64,000 bases of DNA from Wurfbainia villosa (taxonomy: Eukaryota; Streptophyta; Magnoliopsida; Zingiberales; Zingiberaceae), in the NCBI GenBank assembly GCA_025175895.1, contig CM046003.1:47672335-47736334 (forward strand). The letters run 5' to 3'. Shown here piece after piece: positions 55,127 through 64,000 of the stretch. Below the pieces are notes generated by a model. The model was not told the DNA's origin, ran no database searches, and was given only the letters and a program-made list of their open reading frames with translations. A program made the position numbers and the translations under genes. Each line of letters starts with the position of its first letter. Positions within the stretch are counted from its first letter, which is position 1.

Positions 55127-58100
55127 ATGTTGGACAGTGGTTGCTCCCGACACATGACCGGGGATCAACTCAAGTTTTTGAAGCTTCGATTCAAACGACA
55201 AGGATCGGTAGCCTTCGGAAATAACGGCAAGCTCAAAATCATCGGATCAGGTGATATTGAGCTTAACTCAAATTTTGTTATTCAAAATGTTTTATTAGTA
55301 GAAAATTTTCAATATAATTTACTTAGTGTAAGCCAATTGTGTGATAATAACTATAAGGTCATATTTCTAGAAAATGAATGCGTAATTAATACAAATGAAA
55401 CTTCTAAAACAATTCTTAAGGGAACTAGAAATAACAACATTTACACTATTAACTTAACTAACTTATCAACTAAGTGTCTTATGACACTGCAAGAGGAATC
55501 ATGGTTGTGGCACCAACGACTCGGTCACTCACACCCAAGACTCATCCATAAGATGAGTCAGAGTGACTTAGTCAGAGGTTTGCCTAACCTCAATAACTTG
55601 GATAATAAAATACATAATGCTTGTCAACAAGGTAAACAATCTAGGACACAACATCAACTAACTAATCAAGAACGAAACAAAAGTGTGCTTGAGCTCTTAC
55701 ACATGGATCTATTTGATTCACACGGAGCTAAGTCACTTAATGGAAGTAAATTCTGTTTAGTCATTATTGATGACTACTCTAGATTTACTTGGGTTAGGTT
55801 CATCAAACACAAAAGTGATACCCTAGATCAATTAATCAACCTATTTAAGTTAATAGAAAATCAATAAAATATTAAAATCAAAAGACTTAGGACTGATCAT
55901 GGTGGTGAATTCGAAAATCATAGGTTTACAGAATTCTGTAACCTAAATGGATACCACCATGAGTTCTCTTGCCCTAGAACTCCATAATAAAATGGCCTAG
56001 TAGAACGCAAAAATAGAACCCTACAAGAAGCCGCTAGGACAATGTTAAATGAGTATAACCTACCCGATAGGTTTTGGGCGGAAGCCGTGAGTACGACATG
56101 CTATGTCCAAAATAGGATCCTTATGGTAAAGAGGCACCTTAAGACCTCATACGAGATTTATCACGATAAAATACCTAACATCAAGTACTTTAGGGTATTT
56201 GGGTGTAAGGTACATATCCTAAACACTAAGGATTACCTAGGGAAATTTACATCCAAAACTACGACCGGAATCTTTCTAGGATACTCGACTACAAGCAGAG
56301 CTTATAGAGTATATAACCACGACACCCTTAGAGTCGAGGAGACTATCAATGTAGTATTTGATGAAGGACACGAACCTACAAACCCCCGACAACCCCAATT
56401 AGCAAGCCGATTCATACTAGACCCAACTCTGATCCGGAGATCAGATCTAGTGTTAATCCTAACCTAAGTCAACCAAGTCACTCTATTGATCAAGTGATAG
56501 ATGACTCCAACCAAACTAGAACTCAAACGAGTCATCCTATGGATCAAGTTGTAGACTCAAATCCAAATCCAACTAGGACTCAAACGAATCATCCTATCGA
56601 CCAAGTGATAGGTGATCCAAGTCTAGGAGTTCGAACTAGAGCCTCATACAGAAACCTTAGTCAAATATCTTTGATTTCTAAAATTGAACCCAAAACTATT
56701 GACCAAGCTCTTCTTGATCCCGATTGGATTATTGCAATGCAAGAAGAGTTGGCTCAATTCACTAGGAACGAAGTATGGGAATTAGTACCACCACCTAAAG
56801 ATAAAACAATCATTGGAACAAGGTGAGTGTTTAGAAATAAAATTGATGATAAAGGTGAAGTAGTTAGAAATAAAGCTAGACTAGTTGCTAAAGGGTTTAG
56901 TCAAGTCGAAGGTTTAGATTACGATGAGACCTATGCCCTAGTAGCTAGATTAGAGTCCATTCTAATGCTATTAGCATATGCAGCACATCGAGGATTTAAG
57001 TTGTTTCAAATGGATGTGAAATCTTCATTCTTAAATGGATACATTAAAGAAGAAGTTTATGTTAGTCAACCCCCCGGTTTCGAAAGTTTAGACAAACCCG
57101 ATCATGTCCTTAGGTTAAAGAAAGCTCTTTATGGACTTAAACAAGCTCCTCGAGCTTGGTATGAGAGACTTTCGATTTATCTTAAGTCCAAAGGTTTTAA
57201 CCAAGGTGTAGTTGACCCAACCCTTTTCGTAAAAACCTTAGGTAAAGACATATTCATAGCCCAAATCTACGTAGATGATATTATTTTCGGAACCACCAAC
57301 TTAATCCTACTAAATGAGTTCATTTCACTTATGGAAAGTGAATTTGAAATGAATTTAGTAGGCGAGTTAAGTTTCTTCTTAGGTCTACAAATTAAACAAA
57401 CTAAAGATGGAATATACCTATATCAACGCAAATATACTAGGGAATTAATTAAACGCTTTGGAATGCAAGACGCTAAAATTATTAATACCCCAATGATAAC
57501 TAATGTTAATATAGAAGAAGATGTAATTGGAAACCCAATTGATTTAAAATACTATAGGGGCGTAATAGGGAGTCTCCTTTACTTAACTGTAAGCCGACCT
57601 GATATCTTATTTGTAGTAAGTATGTGCGCAAGGTTTCAAACCTGTGCCAAGGAGTCTCACCTAACTCTAGTCAAGTGTATCCTTAGATATCTAAAGGGTA
57701 CACTTAATTTCGGTATTTCGTATCCTAGATCTACCGAGTTTGAACTAACCGGCTACTCCGATTCGGACTATGCCGGTAGTAAGCTCGATAGAAAGAGTAC
57801 GAGTGGTTGTTGTCAACTTCTCGGCTCGAGTCTAGTGAGTTGGTGTAGTAGGAAGCAACACTGTGTTGCCTTATCTACCACCGAAGTCGAATACATCGCG
57901 ATGGGTGAGTGTGTCACTCAGCTTCTTTGGATGAAGCACACTTTCCGCGATTTTAAGTTAGACTTTACGAACACAAAACTCCACGTAGATAACATTAGTT
58001 CAATTAATCTTACTAAGAATCCGATATGTCACTCTAGGACCAAACATATAGAGGTCAAACACCATTTCATTCGAGAACATGTGGCTAACGGAGCCATACA

Positions 58101-58185
58101 ACTCGAATACGTCGAATCGAAGTTTAACTTAGCATACCTATTTACTAAACCCCTACCCGAAGCCGAATTTAGTCTATTAAGATGA
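55127..58185 (+). pseudogene. pol: Element K pol: protease, integrase, RT, RNase H (broken)
   Basis: SIRE-type Pol. The protease active site MLDSGCSRHMTGD is intact, unlike E and F. Integrase: WLWHQRLGHSHPRL, C-x2-C region changed (HNACQQ, first Cys lost), LHMDLFDSHG, then TAA at 55865, TDHGGEFENH, and two adjacent TAA where E has Gln-Gln before NGLVERKN (near 55984). A frameshift lies between 56380 and 56494. TGA replaces the Trp of GTRW (56824-56826). RT and RNase H (56827-58185) are open for 452 codons, with FQMDVKSSFLNG, IYVDDIIFG, GYSDSDYAGSKLDRKSTSG, ALSTTEVEYIAMGE and the SLLR-TGA end. Confidence 0.95.
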
Positions 58186-59101
58186 AAATTGGGCATGTGC
58201 ATAGTAGAATAGGAACTTGCAAATTATATTTTCTTACTACTATTTCTTAATTTTCATTTTTATGGAACTAGCATAGGACATACCTTAGATATCATGCACC
58301 TATAGATTGAAGGAGCCAGTACATCTCACAACACATAGGACTAATGTGTTTGTGTACTTAGCCACGTAGATGGGCGTGAGATGTTAGGACCTTACTCCTG
58401 GTTCCAGATGTAGAGCTAGTGCATCGCTGTGAACCATGGAGTATAATCATACATACTAATCGACTCTGACCAGGACTGGTTGATCTTTCATATCAATCAA
58501 GCCAAATATGAGTCGAACATTTTATAGATGAACTTATTTTCAGTATATTATTTTCAAAATAATGTGGAACATTTTCAAATTAATACTTATTTTTTATTCC
58601 ACACACACCCTCACTCTTTTCGATATATGGAAAAAGGGGGAGAAAAAGGCCAAAGTTAAGGGATAATTTTTTTTATGGCCAAGGCTTAGTTAACTTGTTC
58701 ATGTTAACAAAACGGAAAGGTTTACTTAACTTTAAGTTAACTTGTTAACAAAACGAAAGTAAAGGCCAAGGTTAAGAAATCATTTTTTTGATTTCTTAAC
58801 TTAAAACTTATTTTAAACACTATGGCCAATATTAAGTAATTGCGGTTACTTAATTATTTTGTTTAGTAGCAAACATCAAGGGGGAGAGTTAAAACTCTTT
58901 CTTAAGTACTCACCCTCGGTCAAGGGGGAGGATTCCTCAAGGGGGAGCACTTGAAAAAAAAGTTTTTATATACTCCTGCTCATTCATGCTTTTTTATACT
59001 CCTGCTCATTCATGCATATCTCTTGCTCATTTTGCTTAATGCACTTAATTTATCTTTCTTAACTTGTATGTGGGTTTGCCATAAATCAAAAAGGGGGAGA
59101 T
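58186..59101 (+). mobile_element. Element K 3' untranslated region
   Basis: Non-coding, 916 bp. It holds at least five purine tracts of the type AAGGGGGAG (58633-58642, 58878-58886, 58922-58930, 58939-58947 and the terminal one at 59088-59100). The last one adjoins the LTR. AAGTTAAG-rich blocks and a conserved block near 58380-58450 are shared with E and F. Confidence 0.85.
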
Positions 59102-59534
59102 TGTTAGTGGAGTAGGCACCTAAGTCAAACCTGAGTTTTGATTATAGCAAACGATACAAAGTTAGGCTCATGTCGTTATCTCACGAGCTGAATCGAGTGT
59201 ACAGAAAATTGTTATAGCTGGAGCTAAAGGCTAGCGACACCCGGAGGAAGCCGCGGTGGTCGAGCGACACTCGAGTGACTTCAGAGAGAGCCGAAGGAAT
59301 CAAGTGGAAGGCCGGAAGCAAAAGCGACATAGTAAGTATCGAGGTAAGCTTGTGTGTGCGAGCGTAAGTGAGGTCGTATTCTCTTTACGGGGATGATCTT
59401 AAGCGTATATCCGACCAAAGGTTTATCTTTCCACTGCAATTAATTATCTACTCGAGTTTTAACGAACGAATTAAAAAAAAAAGGTTTATCGCTATTCACC
59501 CCCCCCCCCTCTAGCGATCCGCTTCGATCCAACA
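59102..59534 (+). repeat. Element K 3' LTR (internally deleted)
   Basis: 433 bp. It matches the first about 320 bp and last about 115 bp of the 5' LTR; the middle (palindromes, TATA box and more) is missing, with the junction near 59420 (CCGACCAAAG/GTTTATCTTTCC). Confidence 0.9.
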
Positions 59535-59539
59535 GCACG

Positions 59540-59980
59540 GCCATTGACTTTGGAGAGGGAGCGACAGCATATCGAGAGGACCACTATGGAGGGAAGGGAA
59601 CCTCAGAGGAGTAAATTGAGCATATTGACGCGATTGAAGACTATAATCAAAGGCTCAATAACTCATACTTCAATACCTACAATCCCAGATGGAGGAATCA
59701 CCCGAATTTCTCCTATAGGAATAACTCGGGAAACTCCCAACCATCAGGAGGGTATAAGCAGCAGCACGGCAATGGGCAGCAACCACAGAAGTCCATACTA
59801 GAACTGATGATGGAGGACTTCATTGCTACCCAAACTAAGGCCAATGAGGAATTTCATCGCCAGCATTAGAAATCTAAAGAATCACTCAGAGACTTGAAGG
59901 CCACTATTGACGGCCTTGCAAGTCACACAAGGATGTTGGAGACGCAAGTGGCCCAGATAGCCCAAACCGTGCCATAACCC
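59540..59980 (+). pseudogene. gag: Element I gag, part 3
   Basis: C-terminal part of the Athila Gag after K, in a frame with stops (TAA near 59606, TAG near 59866, TAA near 59974). Readable words: EHIDAIEDYNQRLNNSYF, YNPRWRNHPNFSYRNN, KSILELMMEDFIATQTK and MLETQVAQIAQTV, which are typical of Athila Gag between the knuckle-like region and protease. Confidence 0.85.
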
Positions 59981-60631
59981 ATGAAGAGCTCTTCGTCATT
60001 ACCCGAGCAGAGTCAAGCTAAAGAGGAAGGAGTGGGGCAGAGTAGGAAATTCGCCAAGGGGTGTGCAGCCATGATTTCCACCCTACCTGACCAAGCTGAA
60101 ATCAAAGACAAGATTCCACCACAGCTTAAGGATCCCGGTGAATTTGTTATCCCATGCTCAATTTACGGGGAGAGCTTTGATGAAGCACTATGCGACTTGG
60201 GGTCATCAATCAGTGTGATTCTCTACGCACACTATCTAAAGATGAGACTGAATGGGCTCCAACCAGTGAATCTTGGTATTCGTATGGGGGATGACTCAGT
60301 CAAGAAACCCGTCAGCTTGTTGGCACACGTGCCTATGGTGATTGAGGATTTCGTGATACCCATGGACTTCATCATACTGGACACAGGACCAGATCCCCAT
60401 AATTCCATCATTCTGGGAAGGCCTTTTCTAGCGACTATAGGGGCGTGCATAGATGTGAAGGCACACCAGATCTCCCTGGAGGCAGATGAGGAGATCATCC
60501 TTTTCAGCCTTTCGGAGCACAGAGCCCCCTACCTCGATGGCTTCACGTTTAGCAAAATGAAGCTGGAGCCACTAGATGAAGCTTCCGAGACAGATGAATG
60601 GAGGTTCACTGAACCTCCAGAGCCAAGTTGA
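59981..60631 (+). pseudogene. pol: Element I aspartic protease region
   Basis: Open for 216 codons, in frame with gag part 3. Athila-type retropepsin: KDPGEFVIPCSIYGESFDEA, active site ALCDLGSSISV (D-L-G), VIPMDFIILD, and the second conserved loop IILGRPFLATIGACIDV. It ends EPPEPS-TGA at 60629-60631. In intact Athila elements the reading frame goes on into reverse transcriptase; here it stops and the post-pol sequence follows immediately. Marked pseudogene because the polyprotein is incomplete, although this stretch itself has no stop. Confidence 0.85.
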
Positions 60632-61107
60632 TAGTGGAGTGCGGTCGAGCTAAACGACCTTAAACAAAGTGCTTCTTGGGAGGCAACCCAAGTATAATTT
60701 TTAGATTTCCCTTTGATTGTATTGCATGCATTTATTTAATTTGAGTTTTGATTTCCATCTCATTTAGAGTTAGGACTAGAAAGGAACTTCGCTAGGTAAA
60801 AATAAAATCCATATTATGTTACACGGCGAAGTGTATGAGGAAATTCAGACCATTACGCAAAAATGGGAGAAAAATGGGGACACACGGCCTGGCCTTGTGT
60901 TTTCCCACGATCATGCCCGATTGACCCGAGGCGCGCACGAGTTGCCCATGTGTTTCCACACGACCATGTCGCGTAAGGTTAAAAAGGTGAGCCGTGTGTT
61001 TTCACTTCATTTGTGCCGTGTACTTCGATTGCTCTTGCCCTAGAAATGTGGTTTTGTCTTCCCCGCCACCTAGAAGCTCTTCTAGCCTCAAAAGAAGCCA
61101 AAAGAAG
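60632..61107 (+). other. Non-coding stretch between protease and ORF1-like gene of I
   Basis: Starts with GTCGAGCTAAACGACCTTAAAC and CTTCTTGGGAGGCAACCCAAG, the block usually found just after integrase in Athila elements. It then has near-palindromic GACACACGGCCTGG/CACACGACCATG words (60880-60970) like those in the LTRs. No gene seen. Confidence 0.7.
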
Positions 61108-62038
61108 CAAGGATGAGGAGGACCAAGCATGTAGCACCTCGATCCGGTGCTTTGGAGCGACGAACAAGGAGAGTCGATGCCCCTCAAGCTTTGGAGAAGG
61201 GTAATGCCCTACCAACTCTTTTTTTTCGCAATAATTAACATAGAGATAGACATAATATGCTTTCTACCCGTAAACTCACTGCTACTAGGTACCTAGATGA
61301 AGGTTTGCTAGAGTCTTTAGGGTTGTTGGTGACATTCAAGCCCTATTTGCAAAAATGGGGTGGGAAGATATGATGGGAATAAGACACCCAACCTACCTTA
61401 GGATAGTTCTAGAATTTTTGAGTTTCTTAGAGGCGGAAATTTTAACGGGTAGAGAGAGCGAAGAGGGTAGGATAACTTTTAGGATTTTTAACATTGAGAA
61501 TGAATGGACCCTTCACCAATGGAATTCATGCTTTGGCTTGCTGAGTGGGGGAGAGAGAAGAATCCCTATTGGGTTCAACTCTCGGGTATTTTGGACCGAG
61601 TTGATGGGGGAGCACGCTTATGACCCTTCTAGGGCAAAAGAGTCATGCCTCCAAAACCCCGTCTTCTGATACCTCCACCACATCATGACCAGTACTATAT
61701 TTGGTCGTGGGGAGAGTGACGGTCTAGTTAGAGCTAGTGAGCTGCTTTGCCTCTGGGACATGCTACAAGAAAGGAGTAGCATCGATGTACGGTCCCACTT
61801 CATTAGACACTTAGTAAAGATGGGCAAAGCAACACGAGGACAAATTAATGTGGGTGGCCTATTTACCCACATTTGCCAGAGGATGGGGTACGATTACACT
61901 ACATTAGAGAGTATAGAGGGGAGCTCTAGGATCGACCTAGGAGTGTGCATGGCCATGAAGATGATTGTGAGAGAAAGACACTCCATATGCTTTGTAAGAA
62001 AAAATTTGATAGCCCTTAGGCTCCCCGACCCTGATCGT
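61108..62038 (+). pseudogene. Element I ATHILA ORF1-type gene (broken)
   Basis: Gene in the env position of Athila. The start is probably ATG 61111 (MRRTKHVAPRSGALERRTRR, a basic N terminus). A stop and frameshift occur between 61230 and 61330. Then ALFAKMGWEDMMGIRHPTYL and VLEFLSFLEAEI lead into GRITFRIFNIENEWTLHQWN, PIGFNSRVFW, a stop near 61669, and HFIRHLVKMGKATRGQINVG, GLFTHICQRMGYD. These match the ATHILA ORF-1 family of unknown function. Cut at 62038 by element L. Confidence 0.75.
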
Positions 62039-63402
62039 TGATGCGCACGGATGCCACCTCAAATCTCACGACGGATACCGTCGAGGACTCAAAGCGCGCA
62101 CTCGTGCTCAATGCCCGCAAGTGCATGGATATCGTCAAGTAATAAAGATTATCGATCACACAGGGACTGGGATTCGAATACCAATATACTGAGTGGTGGT
62201 AATTGTTCGGACATGATCTCTAAGAGGTTTTCGTTGGTGATGGTTGTCGATGGACTCTACTCTGTACGGTGTCACACGGAGGAGGAAAGGAGTGTGCCGA
62301 GTATTGGTGGACTCCTTCCATACCATATCTTAAACTCGTGCTCGGATGTCCAACCGGGTCCCGATTCCATAGAAGAATTGTCGTCTTCTGATCACAGCTA
62401 GTGAGTATCTCTACATGTGTAATTGTGATGTATTCGAAGTATCCCTAGTGAATGAATTGAAATGCGATTTTTTGGACAGCCATTGATTTTGCCGTATCAT
62501 AGTGATCATTACTAATCGGGTAAGGGTTCGGCCCGGTATCTGACCCAGTAGTTGTCAGCGTAGGTTCCTTAATCAAATCTCCTAAATTTTAGATTGCAAG
62601 GGATGTCACCCCTCGTATCGCCTAAGCACAGTGGAAAGAAAGCCAAACACACATAGATATAGTAAAGAGCAACTACCAATTGTCAAATAAAACTCATAGG
62701 CAGAATTTAACATGAACAAACATTGTTTATGTACACAAGCTACTCCCTAATCCTAGAATCGAAAGTACTACTCCATGTATATGAAGGAAGAATCACAAAG
62801 CATGTCTAAGTTTGAATACATAAGGAATAAAACATAGAAATAAAGATATACAATGCTTCCGTGATCTTCTCTCCGGCGTTGAATTGCAAGATGTGAACCT
62901 CCGACGGCGTTCCTCCTCCCCGTTGCGAGTTATCGAAGCTTTTTAGGGCTTTGGCGTGCCGTCCTAGCCATCGTGCATCCTCCCTAGGGTTTGGGCAGAG
63001 CCATCCTTATATAGACATCGCCTCGGACCGCTGCAAAACACGGAAAAAGCCCTAGCCGTGCAAATCCGTCGGGCCACCACACGATCGTGTGTTTCCACAT
63101 GGCCAGGCCGTGTGCAGCCCTAGGGTGCTGATCTCGCCCATTGGACACGGTCGTGTGAATCCACACGCCCTGGTCGTGTCCCACTCTGCGTCTAGCTGTG
63201 AAATGTCCTTCTTTTGCTCCGAAAACGCATCTTTTTCACTCGAAAAGCTAACCTGCACACAAAAGTACAACGAGCAGACCTCTGAACCAAAAAATAGGAA
63301 ATGCGTGAAAAAATAGAATAACATATGTATGAAACTAACACAAAATGCAATGAGATGTGAGTGAAAACTACTCCTAAAACCCTATATGTTTTGCTCACAT
63401 CA
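62039..63402 (-). repeat. Element L 3' LTR
   Basis: 1364 bp, plus-strand start TGATGCGCACGG, end GCTCACATCA. Inverted match to 47087-48457. Near-palindromes CACACGATCGTGTG and GACACGGTCGTGTG lie at 63065-63180; TATATAAGG complement near 63011-63019. Confidence 0.95.
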
Positions 63403-64000
63403 CTTCCCCCAAACTTAAATCTTTGCTTATCCTCAAGCAAACCTTAGTGCCATGAAATTTTTAAAAAGATATTGTTCCATAATTAGCATGTTAACTAAAT
63501 TTATCAGGTGGTATTTGCAATCAAAGCAAAACAAATATGTTCTAGAAGTTCACTAAGTTAGCTCCTCGTGCTCGTGCCAAGCGAACCATTCTTAGGGGAT
63601 GCCCGTTCCATGGTGAGTTAAGTCGTCACCCCATAACTTTCCTAAGGTTTCCAGCTCTTAGGCACTTACCTGTCCAAAGTGAGGGTCGTTCCCTAGATCT
63701 AGCATAAAGTCTCAAAGGCGTGCTCGGTATTGAGAGAAATTGTTTAGTGTTTCCCCAGTAACCTAACTCGGTCTCAAAGGGGCACATAGCCATTTCCACC
63801 CACGACAACTGTTTTTTATCCCTCATAATCTTTTTTTTCTCTCTTTTTTTTTCATTTCTTTTTCTCTTTTTCTTTTATTTATCTTTTTCTTTTCTCTCTT
63901 TTATTTTTTGGCTCACTAAGATTTTTATTTTTCCGAATGGGCTTACACAATTCGAGCATCTCCAGTAACTAAAATGCTAAACCTAGAGTCACCTATGGAT
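63403..64000 (-). mobile_element. Element L 3' internal end with purine tract
   Basis: Minus-strand GTTTGGGGGAAG purine tract (63403-63414) next to the LTR, then non-coding sequence. A long pyrimidine run on the plus strand (about 63829-63910, T and C with few A) lies within. Short open frames here are not supported as genes. Confidence 0.75.
63829..63910. repeat. Pyrimidine-rich tract
   Basis: About 80 bp of almost only T and C (CTCTCTTTTTTTTTC, TTTCTTTTTCTC), with a few A near 63878. Low-complexity part of the Athila 3' internal region. Confidence 0.85.

Larger units (their letters stand above)
51346..59534 (+). mobile_element. Element K: SIRE-like copia element in gag of I
   Basis: 8.2-kb plus-strand element with perfect target duplication GCACG (51341-51345 and 59535-59539). 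5' LTR 51346-52414, 3' LTR 59102-59534 with about 640 bp missing inside. Same family as E and F, opposite strand. gag and pol each carry several stops; pol also has a frameshift. The leader contains about 310 bp of extra sequence. Confidence 0.95.
47087..62038 (+). mobile_element. Element I: Athila-type Ty3/gypsy element lacking RT and integrase
   Basis: Plus-strand element with 5' LTR 47087-48457, an Asp-tRNA-type primer site, gag (48844 onward), aspartic protease (59981-60631) and an ATHILA-ORF1-type gene (about 61108-62038). Gag is interrupted by J (49509-51213) and K (51346-59534). Between protease and the downstream gene only about 450 bp of non-coding sequence remain, where reverse transcriptase, RNase H and integrase (over 3 kb) should be. 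The 3' end is lost to element L at 62039. Confidence 0.9.
62039..64000 (-). mobile_element. Element L: opposite-strand Athila element, 3' end
   Basis: Minus-strand Athila of the same family as I, inserted into I's ORF1-like gene. Only its 3' LTR (62039-63402) and about 600 bp of 3' internal sequence are in the window. The expected target duplication would be ATCGT (62034-62038), with its partner beyond 64000. Confidence 0.85.

Noticed and set aside
62051..62401. 116-codon plus-strand frame
   Set aside because: Antisense to the LTR of element L; Ser-rich with no domain.
1..64000. Host genes, tRNA and rRNA genes
   Set aside because: Every convincing coding block belongs to gag, pol, Athila ORF1 or CACTA proteins; tRNA-like words are only primer-binding sites. 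No complete cloverleaf was seen by eye; a tRNAscan-SE run would settle it.

Overview
The window is a block of plant intergenic DNA made almost entirely of LTR retrotransposons inserted into one another. No host protein gene, tRNA or rRNA gene was recognised. The evidence for a flowering plant is the set of families: Ty1/copia SIRE-like and Tork-like (TNT1-94 type) elements, Ty3/gypsy Tekay-like and Athila elements, and a CACTA (DUF4216-type) fragment, with plant initiator-Met or Asp tRNA primer-binding sites. A large-genome monocot seems likely, but the sequence does not fix the species.

Left block (1-42231). The end of a plus-strand SIRE-like element A (internal 3' end, polypurine tract, then 3' LTR) has been split twice. 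Minus-strand element B (1397-25209, target duplication GAGGA) sits in the LTR. B's gag is itself interrupted by a Tekay-like gypsy element C (3679-22959, duplication AAAAT), and C's left LTR is interrupted by a Tork-like copia element D (5070-13780, duplication GCAGG). This is a four-deep nest readable from exact target duplications. A's LTR is split again by SIRE-like element E (25360-42164, duplication TTATY), whose 3' untranslated region holds a sister copy F (27116-35320, duplication CTAAC).

Middle (42232-47086). A second LTR of A's family (G) abuts A's LTR head to tail. It is followed by a short non-coding internal region, a fragment of an unrelated LTR, a CACTA transposase-associated gene fragment, and a deleted SIRE-like element H.

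Right block (47087-64000). A plus-strand Athila element I has LTR, Asp-type primer site, gag, protease and an ATHILA-ORF1-type gene but no reverse transcriptase or integrase. Its gag is interrupted by a collapsed element J (49509-51213) and by a SIRE-like element K (51346-59534, duplication GCACG). An opposite-strand Athila, L, cuts into I at 62039 and runs off the window.

All coding regions are broken by stops, frameshifts or deletions; E is closest to intact (one stop in gag, two in pol, integrase DD35E and the RT YVDD motif present). Observations beyond annotation: arrays of short palindromes at about 20-bp spacing upstream of the TATA box in several LTR families, a conserved perfect hairpin between primer site and gag in SIRE-like copies, internal gag deletions between short direct repeats, and a pol-less Athila.
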